From Adiantum capillus-veneris (Eukaryota > Streptophyta > Polypodiopsida > Polypodiales > Pteridaceae): a stretch of 64,000 bases of DNA. The translations under genes and the position numbers were made by a program. Shown in pieces: positions 12,600 through 23,402 of the stretch (positions are counted from its first letter, which is position 1; the number at the start of each line of letters is the position of its first letter). Under the pieces are notes generated by a model. The model was not told where the DNA came from. It worked only from the letters and a program-made list of their open reading frames with translations, and did no database searches. The stretch is from NCBI GenBank assembly GCA_014529385.2, contig CM043970.1, forward strand, positions 69,460,567 to 69,524,566, written 5' to 3'.

Positions 12600-13365
12600 G
12601 ACTATGCATTACTAACTTACTACATGAGAAAGTAATGTATGAATCTCATGCTCCTCCTTATGCGGGGCATAGAGGGACTCAATCTACCCTAAAAGGGATA
12701 GAAACATACTTCTATTGGCCTGCCATAAAAGCAAACATACAAGAGTATGTTTCAAAATGTGTGGCTAAACAAAAGACGAAGTTTGATAGAGGGAAGCAAC
12801 CTGGATTGCTTCAATCTTTAACAATTCCTAATTCACCATGGAAGAGCATATCCATGGATCTCATCTTTGGATTGCCCAAGTTTATCCATGGGAATACAGG
12901 AATATGGGCGATAGTGGACAGGTTTAGCAAACAAGCACATTTTATACCTTTCAAAAAGATTGTCATGGCCCATCAAATGGAAACCCTCTTTATATCACAA
13001 ATCTTCAAGTACCACGGCTTTCCAATGTCCATAGTGTCGGATAGAGATCCTAGAATGACCAGTAATTTTTGGAAGGGTCTCTTTGAGGCTAAACTTCTCT
13101 TCGGCCTATCACCCGCGAATGGATGGCCAAAGTGAAATAGCTAACCTAACAATTCTTGCTCTACTAAAATCTTATGTCGGAAGTAGATCAAAAGTCCCAA
13201 TGGGAGAAGTACTTACCTTTAATGGAGTATGATGACAATAACACTGTACATACTTCCACGGGAAAAGCACCTTTTGAGGTGAATGAGAGAAGATCAAAAA
13301 GTCCCCTCCTAGTCAAGGTAAATGGAAAGATCTTCGCTGCAGATCTTCGCTCTCACCATTTTTGA
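12600..13365 (+). pseudogene. Integrase (element 1)
   Basis: The integrase follows RNase H in one long frame. The zinc-binding region has H-A-P-P-Y-A-G-H-R-G and then K-C-V-A-K-Q where C-x-x-C is expected, so the last Cys of HHCC is lost. Catalytic-core landmarks are S-M-D-L-I-F-G-L-P (first Asp) and V-S-D-R-D-P-R-M-T (second Asp). A frameshift near 13110 separates the third catalytic region. The frame then runs on until it is cut by the deletion that joins it to the 3' LTR at about 13349. Confidence 0.87.
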
Positions 13366-13770
13366 AGGTGGGTGAGGTCTTGGGACTGATGCTAGGCACA
13401 CTAGGTATGTTTTTCAAGCATACTTTGGTGTATGCAGCTTCCATCTTCATTGCACCAATGAGTTTTTTCAAGGAACACAAAGATTGTATTGTACAAAAGT
13501 CTTCTTTGATGGGAGAAGTTATAATACAAAGCCTTTTTTGAGGGGGGACCGGCTCCATGTAAATCCGGTCCTCAACTGTTGTCAATTGTTCTATTTCTCA
13601 CTCTTTTCAAGTATTGTCTATGCCAAACTAGCTAGGTGCATGTAAATTGCTAGGTTACTTTTTCAAACTAATTACTCTCTCTATGCTCATTAGGAACTTG
13701 TTCTTAATAAAATGCTCACTATGTTATCATTTTCCGCTACACACAAGCTACTAGTGCATTAAATGTTACA
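13349..13770 (+). repeat. 3' LTR of gypsy element 1, 5'-truncated
   Basis: 422 bp matching the last 436 bp of the 5' LTR and ending in the same TTACA, followed by the TSD AATGA. The junction with integrase carries a 10-bp direct repeat (GATCTTCGCT twice, about 13328-13350), which suggests a short-homology deletion removed the integrase tail, the polypurine tract and most of U3. Confidence 0.9.
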
Positions 13771-13775
13771 AATGA

Positions 13776-16288
13776 CGAACCTATGATGAGCACAGGGGGT
13801 ATGACATTTGAAAATAAAAGAAAATTTGATCTCTTGTAAAACTTAGGGTGTTGGATGGGCCAACTTTTTGCAAAGCATTAAGAGGGCTCCTTGGCTTTTA
13901 GTCCATGCACATAACATATTTTAAAAAGGGAACAAACACACACTTTCAAGTGAGGACATACACACTTAATCAAAAGGCTTAATGAGAAAAATATTAGCAT
14001 CAAAATAAAGCTTCCCATAAAAAACGAACTTGAATTTTAACCATCCAAGAAGACATGCATCTAACCTCCGGTTCAAGCATTCATCGGTGCAGTAGAAAGC
14101 TCTTGATAAAGACTTATAATGCTTGTGTATATAGATAGGTGATATTGCAAGGGAAGTTCTATGCAAGACCACCAATGCTGGTCAAACTAGTGCCTCCTTG
14201 AGAGTTGTAGAAACAAGTATCCAATGCAATCAAGCAAGAAGTAAGACAAAATTTATGTTAGGTCTAGGGCAGAATTACTCGATAAGAAATTTATGTACAA
14301 AGTGCCTCATATATAGGCATAGTGAGGGATGTAGCCTTCTGACACATAGCCTTCTAGGTGTCATCACATTTATAGGATTCAAGGTCTTTGTTACACATGG
14401 TTGTCAAGCTTAGAGGGGTTTCACACACAGGTGATTGCCCAATTTGAGCTGATCTAACAATTTAATCCTCAATCTAATTATCCTAAACATTGGCTATGAT
14501 AGTGCTCATATAGGTTTGCCAAAATCCAATGATTGAGATTATTATGATTGAGTCACACTCATCTAATTCTAGAGATTCATGAATCAATTTTGTGCTTAGA
14601 GAGATAGAGCACTAAATCTAGCAAGTTGTGATACAACATGTAATGACTACGATGGATAGACCAATGAGGCATTCATCATAGTTAGATCATCGTAACAATA
14701 AGGAGTGAGTAGATTAGAGAGAATTTACTTAATACATTGAAATGAATTCTTGATTGATCAGAAGGGAGAGAATACAAGTTTAGCTCAATGTACTTATATA
14801 GGCTTGTGTAGAATCAATCAAGATAAATTTTACCCTATGGATAGAGGTGCATCCTCAAAATAACATTTCCCTAAATTTAGCTTGATCATGTGAGTATATG
14901 ATGTTGATTCTATTTGTGACTTTCTTGGTTGTTAGGAAGGGGAGAAACTCAAGAGAAACCAAATATTGAAAATTTTATTTTATGAGGACGTACATCTCTA
15001 GTCATTGCTACAAATGATAAAGAGGCAATGCAAAATAATTTTTTCCGGAATTTTTATTGTCGTTGCATTGTTTGCTTTGCACTTTGTATCATATCTAGTG
15101 CTTAAAACTTATCTGTAAAGTGAGATAACATCATATGATGTGATAACATTTATAATCGATTAAAAGGAACACAAAATATGAATTCTGCAATGATAAAATG
15201 AAAAGATGGAGAAATGTATTCATCCCAAAAATAAGTAAGAAGTCCAACGGAGACAATCAAGCTGTAGCATAATAGATTGTGAAATTCTCATTCTCATGAC
15301 TATAATAGTTTCATCTCTTTGTCTACTTGTGTGTTATACACTTTGAATCTCCAAGGAGCAAGAAGTAGGTTATGTTATAACCCTAGTAATAAATAAGTTT
15401 CATGAATGCATGTAAGTTGAAACCTTCATACACATGCACCTAGTACAATGCCATTGATATTTGTAAAAAAGAAACATATTTTCATGTACATTTAGCTGAT
15501 GGCAAGTAAGAAGTAAGCTTCTTTGTTGTATCCTAAAAGGGTGGCTTCGCTACAAATGCTAGCCTAACCTACTAATAGAGAGATTGCATGCATCCAAGGT
15601 TACTTAGTTCGGTTGTCATCAATATGAATACTTCGTTAAGCGCAAATTAATTAGCACTTGAATTCTCTAAGTTTCTACTCGAGTAGAATGTGTTTCGAGG
15701 ATTAAGAGCCATTCCTATTCTATGCTATAGACAACTACACAAAAAGCAACATATCTTTGAGGAAAGAAGAACAAAGGACTCGATTTAGGGGGCCGGTTTC
15801 CACTAGCTTTGACCATATAATTGTGCAAAAATGACCAAGCTAAATTCAAATCTGATGCATAAAGGTGCATGCTCAAAACAACAAGTCAAGATCATGTGAG
15901 TAGATAAAGACCATCAGAAGTAAGCTTTTGCTATCATTGACAATGAACAAATTTGATGTACTTTTTGACGATATGCTATATGCTAATGACATGATGTGGA
16001 ACAAAATGAAGTGGTTATGTGCTAATGCGGGCATGTGGAGAAAACTCATGATGAGGGTGACTAGAAGGGTGGTTATGTGTGCTTTAACAATTGTCTTCTA
16101 TCCAAGATCTTCAGAATGGAGCTTGCCATTATAGGAGAGCTTTTAGGGGTACCGATACTCCTCAAAACATTAATGGTGTGGTTTCTTTGGGGACGTTTTT
16201 GACATGTTCAGGTAATTACTCAAGAAGATTTAGAAATTTTCTCATGTAAGAAAATGGAGTCTTTTTTAGTGTTTTTCATACAATGCAT
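13776..16288. other. No recognisable gene
   Basis: AT-rich sequence with only short ORFs. A loose direct repeat is visible between about 14840-14905 and 15862-15905 (GGTGCAT-CTCAAAA-AACA ... GATCATGTGAGTA). I see no motif or RNA gene. Confidence 0.5.
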
Positions 16289-16457
16289 AACATCATGAGC
16301 TTCTGCTCGAGAGGCACCACATATCTAGCTAGGTACGATTGGGGGCAGGGCCCCCCCCCCCCCCCCCCCCCCCCCCACACAGTGGGCCAGCGGTCCCCTG
16401 CCCCCAATAGTACCTAGCTAGATATGCGGTGCCTCCCTAGCAGAAGCTCATGATGTT
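16289..16457. repeat. Foldback element: 60-bp inverted repeats around a poly-C run
   Basis: The left arm (AACATCATGAGCTTCTGCT..., through CTAGCTAGGTAC and GGGGGCAGGG) is matched inverted by the right arm, which ends at 16457. The centre is a run of about 27 C (16350-16376) and a short GC-rich loop. This is the architecture of a foldback or MITE-like element, or of a site that forms a stable hairpin. No flanking duplication is evident. Confidence 0.85.
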
Positions 16458-16675
16458 GAGGTAAGTCACAATGTGAGAATTATTGTGAGAATCTGTCCAA
16501 AACTTCTTGTGAGTTAGCGTCCCAAAACTAAAGCTAGGTTCTTCAATATTGTCATGTCAAAGCAATATACAGTTTTGGAAAAAAACAATGTTATCAAAAG
16601 CAGAGTCATCGAGCTCGCATGAAGTATTGCTACACTAAGAGCACAATAAAAGATTGATGCATATAGTTACACATT

Positions 16676-16815
16676 GTTAGCGGCTTCCAGTTAAAATAAG
16701 CACCTTACTAACAAAAAATAATAATAGCATAATAATAATTCATCGTTAGCGGCTTCCAATTAAAATGAGCACCTTACTAACAAAAATTTAAAATAAGCAC
16801 CTTACTAACAAAAAT
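16676..16815 (-). repeat. Three degenerate tandem repeats downstream of the EAR-motif gene
   Basis: The unit GTTAGCGGCTTCCA(G/A)TTAAAAT(A/G)AGCACCTTACTAACAAAAA occurs at about 16676 and 16746, and a third partial unit (AAAATAAGCACCTTACTAACAAAAA) at about 16791. Each unit begins GTTAG and ends CTAAC, so each can fold. They lie just beyond the stop codon of the minus-strand gene at 16843, in its likely 3' UTR. Confidence 0.75.
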
Positions 16816-16842
16816 GCAGAATTTGGACGTTTGCTTCATTCT

Positions 16843-17493
16843 TTAAACTAATTTGCCCAATCTCAGCTCTATATCTAGCCCCGCCGGTACAAACTCTTGC
16901 TCCGCCACAAGCTCTCGCTTTAATGGTTTTGGTATCAGCTGCACCTCAGCTCTAAATCTACCCGACCTCAGCTCTAAATCTAGGCTTGGCTCCGGCTCTG
17001 GTTTCACTTGCAACTCTGACTGATCTGCTTCTGCTTCTGCGTCTTCTGCATCCTGTTCTTGCAGCTCAAGCTCATGAGGATGAAGGTGCTCATAAGACGC
17101 ACCCACATTATGGGCGAGGATGGCTATGTATTCTCGTGGGTGGGGACTCTGAGGCCCTGCAAACTCTTTCACGAGCTTGCGGAGGTGATCTGCATCTTGG
17201 GGATAATTGAGGAAGCAATCAAAGTACTGGTCCTCATCTTGGTAGATGAAAGCCATGATGAAGTCTCCAGCCTTGGCCACGGCCTGCGCGCTACGATGAG
17301 AGCCGCATGAGATGCTGGTAGACGGTTTTGCATTGCTAAAGCGGCCTTGTGGCAGATCAGCTGGCAGTCTCACCTCTCCCCACCATTTACCTCCTGCTAC
17401 CCGTCGGGGAACCATTAACATTGTATTGTTCTTGCAGCATCTACTGGTCGGGCTCTTCATAGCCGGTGTCTTTTTGGGATTATGAGATACCAT
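16843..17493 (-). CDS. Protein with two DLELR-type (EAR-like) motifs, function unknown
   Basis: The open frame runs from 17571, but its first codon there is TTG; the first ATG is at 17493, giving 217 aa. An AG directly upstream (near 17583) could be a splice acceptor, so a 5' exon may be missing. Middle: a basic, Trp-containing region (G-G-K-W-W-G-E-V-R-L-P), then F-I-Y-Q-D-E-D-Q-Y-F-D-C-F-L-N-Y-P. The C-terminal third is Glu/Ala-rich and has L-D-L-E-L-R-S-G and, at the extreme end, L-D-I-E-L-R-L-G. The latter fits the plant EAR repression motif (LxLxL, DLELRL as in SUPERMAN-type regulators). No DNA-binding domain is visible. Codon use is more GC-rich than the surroundings and there is no stop or frameshift, so this is one of the few intact-looking genes here. 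A role as a transcriptional repressor or adaptor is inference from the motif alone. Confidence 0.6.
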   Translation of the reverse strand: MVSHNPKKTPAMKSPTSRCCKNNTMLMVPRRVAGGKWWGEVRLPADLPQGRFSNAKPSTSISCGSHRSAQAVAKAGDFIMAFIYQDEDQYFDCFLNYPQDADHLRKLVKEFAGPQSPHPREYIAILAHNVGASYEHLHPHELELQEQDAEDAEAEADQSELQVKPEPEPSLDLELRSGRFRAEVQLIPKPLKRELVAEQEFVPAGLDIELRLGKLV

Positions 17494-17791
17494 TCTTAAA
17501 TATTCCCTGAACAAATTATAATCAGAGACAAGAACCAGCTTCACATGAGACTTGCGTTTCTTATGTAGCAAGTTTCTAGCTCTCTAAACAGTGTTCCAAT
17601 AGAAACATGAAAACCTTATCGCCTTCTGGTCGACTTGGTCAGTACGTTGATCAGAGCTCCAAGACCCTGTATGAATGCGTTAGTTAGTTATGTAGTTTGA
17701 TTACCTACAGCGCCATGCAATATAAGCTTCACCGCCATGCAAAATATCTACGCGTGTACGTACCCGCTCTGTTGCACGAACGAGAGAGGAG

Positions 17792-17871
17792 GCTGAGGGT
17801 GGCGCCGAGGAGGATTCACGTACTGGCATTGGCTGAGGGTGGCGGTGAGGAGGATTAACGCTACTCGCATT
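17792..17871. repeat. 40-bp tandem duplication
   Basis: Two units of GCTGAGGGTGGCG(C/G)(C/T)GAGG... starting at 17792 and 17832, differing at several positions. They lie upstream of the EAR-motif gene, in its possible 5' region. Confidence 0.8.
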
Positions 17872-18343
17872 CGGCGACTTGGCAGTAGTTTGTACTGCCA
17901 AATCAGCATTTTATACTGCCACGTCACCCACGGTCCCTCATCCGACATCTGGCAGCCCGACTTGAAAATGAATCGCTACAGAGAGAGGGTCTCGCCAGGT
18001 TGCCCTTTTTAGGCCCCTGTCACACCGGGGCACCCGTCCCTCTTCTTTTTGAATTGCGGGGGACCTCAAAGTGTCACACTGGGGTTTAAAGAAAAATTCG
18101 CCCTTCTGTTGCAACAAATGGTGAGTAGCCACGTAGTGGATGATTCCGCGCATCATGTGACTTTTTGAGGATGGCCAAGCAAAGTGAAAGTTGGCCGGGT
18201 TGGGGAGGTCGCCCTCTGACAAGCTGTGGAGGCCATCTTTGCCTTTTTGCGCAGCCAATGAGCGCTCTCCATTTTGGCTGGGTCGTGTTTTGCATGTCCC
18301 ACTATGACATGGCCCGTAGTGGCAAATAGAAAGCCAGTCCTGT

Positions 18344-18925
18344 AGAGGGACCCATCTATCCCAATACCAACTTATTATCAACGCTAGTCGTGGTACATTG
18401 AAAACGGGTTATTAATAGGGTGCATATATAAGACAGTTGAAACAAAATCGTAGGCGTTGCTGGTACATTGTACTTTCATTCACCCGACCTCGGCTTCTCA
18501 TTCACTCCTCATTTTGTTACACAGGAAAAACGTAATTCCCTCATTCGTTGCTTGTGAACCATCGTGTAGGCTATGACTTTTCTTGCTAGTATATCTCTCA
18601 TGTCACCACATGATCCCTGATTCGACCTCCTCGCTTAAGTGGCAGCCAGACTTAATGAATTTCTAGAGAGGGTCTCGGAGGCTTTCCCTTAATTAGTGAC
18701 CTTAGGGTAAAACACCCAATAAAAAATGAGGGACACATCTATCCCCAATATTAACTTATTAATGACCCGCCAACCTTGGTACACAAACGGGTTATTGGTA
18801 CTAGGTAGGGTGCATAAGGTAGCTGAAACGAAAACGTAGACGTGCGATCCAGAGTTCGAGCCTTGATGGTGCATTGTACTTTCATTCACCCAACCCAGGC
18901 TTCTCATTCACCCCTCATTGTTTTT
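18344..18925. repeat. Diverged direct repeat of about 180-200 bp
   Basis: 18344-18515 and 18725-18925 share several blocks in the same order: AGGGAC(C/A)CATCTATCCC, AACGGGTTATT, AGGGTGCATA, TGCATTGTACTTTCATTCACCC-like, and GGCTTCTCATTCAC. The segments upstream of each also match (GGCAGCC-GACTT...GAGAGGGTCTCG at about 17945 and 18640). The second copy has a tRNA B-box-like GAGTTCGAGCC (about 18851), so a tRNA-derived SINE is possible but unproven. No gene was seen in 17900-19900. Confidence 0.65.
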
Positions 18926-19376
18926 ATTAATAATAAAAAAAACTACCCTATGAGCATGCAATTCATTGTGTGAGGTGTAAGACGAAGGGTAAATGGAAAC
19001 CCTCATAGGTAGTATTCTCATTTAAACATGTATGCTATAGATCCTATATAATTTGTATGAGCAACCTCCTCCATTTTCCCTGCCATATTTCTTTTGCAGT
19101 ATTTCCGAGTAAAAACGGCCAAGAGCGACGATCAGGATCATCAATTTCCATTGAAAATGTCCTTATATAGACATACATCTATGTGTGTGCATTTGTGAGA
19201 ATCAAAATTCTTTAGCAAGATAGAAAATGACATGAAAATCAACACATCAATGCCTTGCATGTGGGTAGATTTTAATGATGCAGTACTAATCAATGAATCT
19301 TGACACTATGATATCATCTTTGAATGAAAGCAGGTAGAAAGTTAGATAGCTATATTTCAAAGTTTATAAAAAGGTC

Positions 19377-19378
<2 letters not shown>

Positions 19379-19411
<33 letters not shown>
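19379..19411. repeat. (TG)n microsatellite
   Basis: About 33 bp of TG dinucleotides. Confidence 0.95.
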
Positions 19412-19412
<1 letters not shown>

Positions 19413-19592
19413 TCAATGGTCATGCTTTTCTTGGCATTAGGAAAAATATGAACCCTCTAGGGGCCCTTTGGGGTTAAGGTTAATTAGAGGCCATTCAATG
19501 AGCAGAGGGTGGTGGACACACTCTATGCCCTCAAAAATGTAGGGGGACAAAGTAATCTTATACTTCTTAAATGGGCTCTTACCTAGTGAGAA

Positions 19593-19619
19593 GGTGGGGT
19601 GGGTGGGTGGGTGGGTGGG
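19593..19619 (+). repeat. (GGGT)n tract, potential G-quadruplex
   Basis: At least five GGG runs separated by single T on the plus strand, about 570 bp upstream of gene A. Such runs with one-base loops are strong G-quadruplex candidates. Confidence 0.75.
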
Positions 19620-20165
19620 CCATATGGAACCTCCAACTTTCCTCCTTTTTGATCGGTTTTGAAAAAATCCCAAAAATTTAAAATTTTTTAAAATTTTCAA
19701 AACTCAAATTTCATCTTCTTAAAACCCCCTTAAAACTATTTTATGGTCAAAAAAGCATTTTTTGACCTCAAAAAGTCAAAACGTGCACCCAAAAACCCTA
19801 AAATTCAAATTTTTTAAAAAAATTTTGAAAAATATTTTTTTGCTATCCAGAGCTCCCCCAAAAGTTGTTATTAGGCAAAAAGTGATTTTCTCTCTCTAGA
19901 ACCCCTTTTCCAACCCCTCTTTGGTTGCAACCATCACACTCATCCTCTACTCCAACACTCTCTCTTTGTACACCATCTCCATTGCTGCAGCAAAGAAGCT
20001 CCTCTCTCCTCCCCTACCACCTTCCATTGCCACACCAAGCAAGGGTTATCCACCTTCTCCTCCCATTGCCACGAGGGTTAACCACCTTCTCATATCACTT
20101 TATCCCACCTACATTGTAGCAACAAGCAAGGTCCTTCTCCTCCTCCTAGTTTTCTTTGCTCAACC

Positions 20166-21509
20166 ATGGACAACTCTACTTCGCAAAGGTGACCAAAGGA
20201 TGAGATCACACCACTTGCATGCCACAACACTAGAGGTGTAGATGATGAGTGGGTGCGACAAGAGTTCACCACAGGTGCTTGGGTATACATGCAACCATCT
20301 GCTATTGGCCCTCATCGTGTACGGAATCGTGCAAACTTGGATCTTCATTGGAAAGGAAAGCTCCTTGGCTTCAAGAATCACAAAGACAAGGGGACTGTAG
20401 CCATTGTGCAACATGTTTTCTCAATGACAACCATGCACTTGCAACAACCACCTGGATTTCCAACACATTGTAAGTACATGTTTTGAGAATACAAATCTAG
20501 GTGTGAAATCACAGTGTAATGTTATTATGGATTCATACTTAAGCTTTGTCATGCATTTATAGTCATATTTCCATCCACGTTGGTGGAGGAGCAGCCACTA
20601 CATAGTCTCTCCAGCACATTCAATGCTATACATGCGGATATTGGAGCAATAATGTTCCCACATCTTTGCCCAACCAAACTGGTTCAAAGAAGGATTTTCT
20701 TCTATTCTCACTCCTATATTGTCCCTACTTCTACACAAGCGTTTGGAACGCTTGAACCCATCAAAGTAACTTCCTTATTAAGTATGGAGTGGCCAGTGCC
20801 AGATTTATGGTCGGTAGCATCTTTCAAGCAAAAGATGATAATGGATATTCAAAACTCTTTGAAATACTCTAAAGCTTCTAGGTCTGTGGGCTTGAGTTGG
20901 TGTTTGCCTATTCATTGTTTTGTGCACATTTTTAAAGAGTTTGGATTTGTGGAGACTACCACAATGCTTGTATGTAAAGATGCGCATTACGAGGAATTAG
21001 GAAGGATTTTAGAAGAGGATTGGGGTTTTGTGGAGGGCATGCACAACGGGGACCGGTACCGTTGTAAGGTTGGAGCTTCAGGTATTGGAATGCGCTATTT
21101 GAAATCCCGCACCTCCTTGTACATAAAATTTCACTATGATCGTTGGATGTGCAAGCTTGGAGTGTGGACTCCCTTACAGAGTGTAGACGGCACTATTGCA
21201 AGCTTTGACATTGCAGCAGTGAAGATGCCCAACGATGCTTTGGAGGCAGTCCAAGTGAACAAGCATTGGACTCTCAGTAATGTTCGAGAACATTTGGTTA
21301 TTATGGGTTTTGAGGCCCTTCAACAAGCACAATTTTGTTTACAAGGTCACAAGGTGAGAATCCTTCCACCACATTTTCAATACATCATGGTTTGTCGATC
21401 ATTGGATGCTTATTGTAATGAATGTCTGCAGATTGGGAAGAGAATGGAAGACAAATTGAAGGTCGAGGAGGACTGGGGGATGGATGGAACTATGCTATTG
21501 ATCTTATAA
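20166..21509 (+). CDS. Gene A: unrecognised two-exon gene
   Basis: Proposed exons are 20166-20469 and 20563-21509, with a 93-bp intron starting GTAAGT and ending TTATAG; the phases match exactly. Exon 1 begins at an ATG followed after eight codons by TGA, then stays open (D-D-E-W-V-R-Q-E-F ... W-V-Y-M-Q-P-S-A-I-G ... H-W-K-G-K-L-L-G-F-K-N). Exon 2 encodes about 310 residues, including W-P-V-P-D-L-W-S-V, V-G-L-S-W-C-L-P-I-H and a repeated-looking E-E-D-W-G. I recognise no domain. A pyrimidine-rich, TATA-poor leader (19890-20160) precedes it. It is codirectional with gene B and faces the H3-like gene and gene X. It could be transposon-encoded or a host gene. The early TGA (20190-20192) would be tolerated only if translation starts downstream. 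Confidence 0.6.
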
Positions 21510-21764
21510 CTTTGTAACAAACTGATCCCCGCAATTTTCAAACTAATCCCCACTGTAATCAACATTTTTTGCTTCGGCAAATCATGCCTTTGAATATAAT
21601 TTTTTGCATTGGGATGAGAAATCATTTTTTAGTGAAGGTGCCTTTTTTTTAAACTGTCTTAAAGAAAGGGTCCATTATAAAAGGGGGGCCACCTAACTCA
21701 TTCACTATTTTCACCTTTGCAACTCTTGAGCTCCTCCACTCTCTATCTACACCCCAGGCTAGAC

Positions 21765-23308
21765 ATGGATGCTTCCATAGCCTTTGCATCTGCAGCCATA
21801 TCCACCCCTTTGTCACGCTTCATCCTCTTCCTCGAGGACACCAAATACAAAGGGAAGTTGGACCTCCACACCTTTTTTACTCGTCTCCCTGACCTTGACG
21901 CCACAGTTGCCCTTCACATGGATGCATTTGCCGAGATTTTTGCGTTCATGGAGGAGCACATCATAAAATACTCTGTATCTATCACCCCACATGTAGGGAT
22001 CTGGGTGCCTTGAGATCTTTTGCGCTATATACACAAAGGTGATTGCCCATTCTCCAAGCGGTTGCAACGATTCCAAGAAATTGCAACCAATGCAGGCCAT
22101 TATTTGGACGAGCAAGCCCCAAGGGTGTCAGCGCTCAAGAAGCGCAAGTTGGGAGCACACCTTCAGGTTGGGTCCTTTATCAAGGACACCAAGGAGCAGC
22201 AGTTTATCCCCATGAACCCTGCCAGTGGAAGGAAAGGCACACCGGCTCGAGTACCCTAGGGGTCTTGAGGAAGTGGTTGAGAAATCCATAGTTGCGGATG
22301 GCCCTAGTGACACTCCAGTGCCACTACCACTGACGGATGTGGCTATCCCAGAGGTAGAAATCAGTCGCTTCTCCTCAATGTTAATGGATGGGGAGGAGTA
22401 TGTGTTCCTACATGATTTGGAGAAAGCATTTGGCCTGTGCATGGATGAATGCTTGAGCGTGCTATGCAACAGCACCAAATGTCCCTTAGATAATATGCCA
22501 GATGCCCTAGAAAGCAAGCTCTTGCCAGATGGGGACTCTGTTTGCTGACACTATTGTAGTTGTATGTACGGAGGTCCTGGCAGCAGAGCAGTTGCACGTG
22601 GCTGATGAAGAATTCCAAGCCACACAAGCCAAGGTTGAGGCTGCTAGGATGTATATGCCATTATGCAACCTCCCATCTCATGATCCAAAGCTCATATATG
22701 TGGTGCATGGGTGCATTGACTTGGATGCAAAGGACAACAGGGAGGAGGACGACAAGGAGTAGGAGGTAAACTGTATCCTAATTTTCATGTTACTATTTTA
22801 TCCTTCATTGTCTTTTTTCTCAACCTTCATCGGTTTATGACAGGATGTCGTGGAGGTTGATGATTTTGCTGCAAGGACGGGTGGCAAGCGGACAGGTTTT
22901 GGACCTCAAGCTTCCCTTGCGCATTACCTAGGACAACTCCCCCCTGGCGATGTGGCCATTATCCATAATGAATTTACTCCCCAAGCCCATTTTATGACTT
23001 AGTCGTTAAAAGCTTTGAGCAAGTTTTTGTGTTTGAGCACCATTGTTCAAACTGCGCAACAAGTGTTCCTAGTGCGTAGATCCCTTGTATGCACAGTGTT
23101 TGGCACTGGCTTTCGTGGTAAGGTGCTTGCCCAGATAGGGATACATGCTTCCATTGGCTCAACTGACCCAAAGGCCATAGCGCAGCCCCTCTTCACTGGG
23201 AAATTGCCTTACGCGCAAAATAGGCGCCAGGAAATGGTCAAAAAAATTATGAACTCCTCAGATACATTATGTAAAATCACTGTTTTGGAAGTAATAAATA
23301 ATATTTGA
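21765..23308 (+). pseudogene. Gene B: unrecognised two-exon gene with frameshifts
   Basis: Begins with ATG at 21765 (M-D-A-S-I-A-F-A-S). One in-frame TGA lies at about 22012 and the same frame continues to about 22250. A frameshift moves the frame (E-E-V-V-E-K-S-I-V-A-D-G, then S-R-F-S-S-M-L-M-D-G-E-E-Y-V-F-L-H) and a second near 22535 moves it again (L-F-A-D-T-I-V-V-V-C-T-E-V). A TAG sits three bases before a good donor (GTAAAC at 22766). The 78-bp intron ends ACAG at 22843, and the last exon (D-V-V-E-V-D-D-F-A-A-R) contains another TAG before V-C-T-V-F-G-T-G-F-R-G-K-V and a terminal R-R-Q-E-M-V-K-K-I-M-N-S-S. The central part has an acidic patch near the exon junction. No family recognised. 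The broken frames mark it as decayed. Confidence 0.55.
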
Positions 23309-23402
23309 AATTGTCTCTCTATCTTGCAAATTCTTTTGAATGTGATTTGTCAATCTTGAAAATTGTTTCAATTGTTGATATGAAAATTGTTTTGATTGGT
23401 GA

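Larger units (their letters stand above)
7006..13770 (+). mobile_element. Ty3/gypsy LTR retrotransposon (element 1), decayed
   Basis: A 6.8-kb element bounded by TG...CA termini and a perfect 5-bp target duplication AATGA (7001-7005 and 13771-13775). Order: full 5' LTR, initiator tRNA-Met primer site, gag with zinc knuckle, protease, RT, RNase H, integrase, truncated 3' LTR. RT and RNase H precede integrase, which is the gypsy order. The coding region is broken by frameshifts, stops and small tandem duplications, and catalytic residues are lost in protease and RT, so it is not autonomous. The 3' LTR has lost about 1.1 kb together with the polypurine tract. It belongs to the same family as the minus-strand element at 58411-64000. 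Confidence 0.93.
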
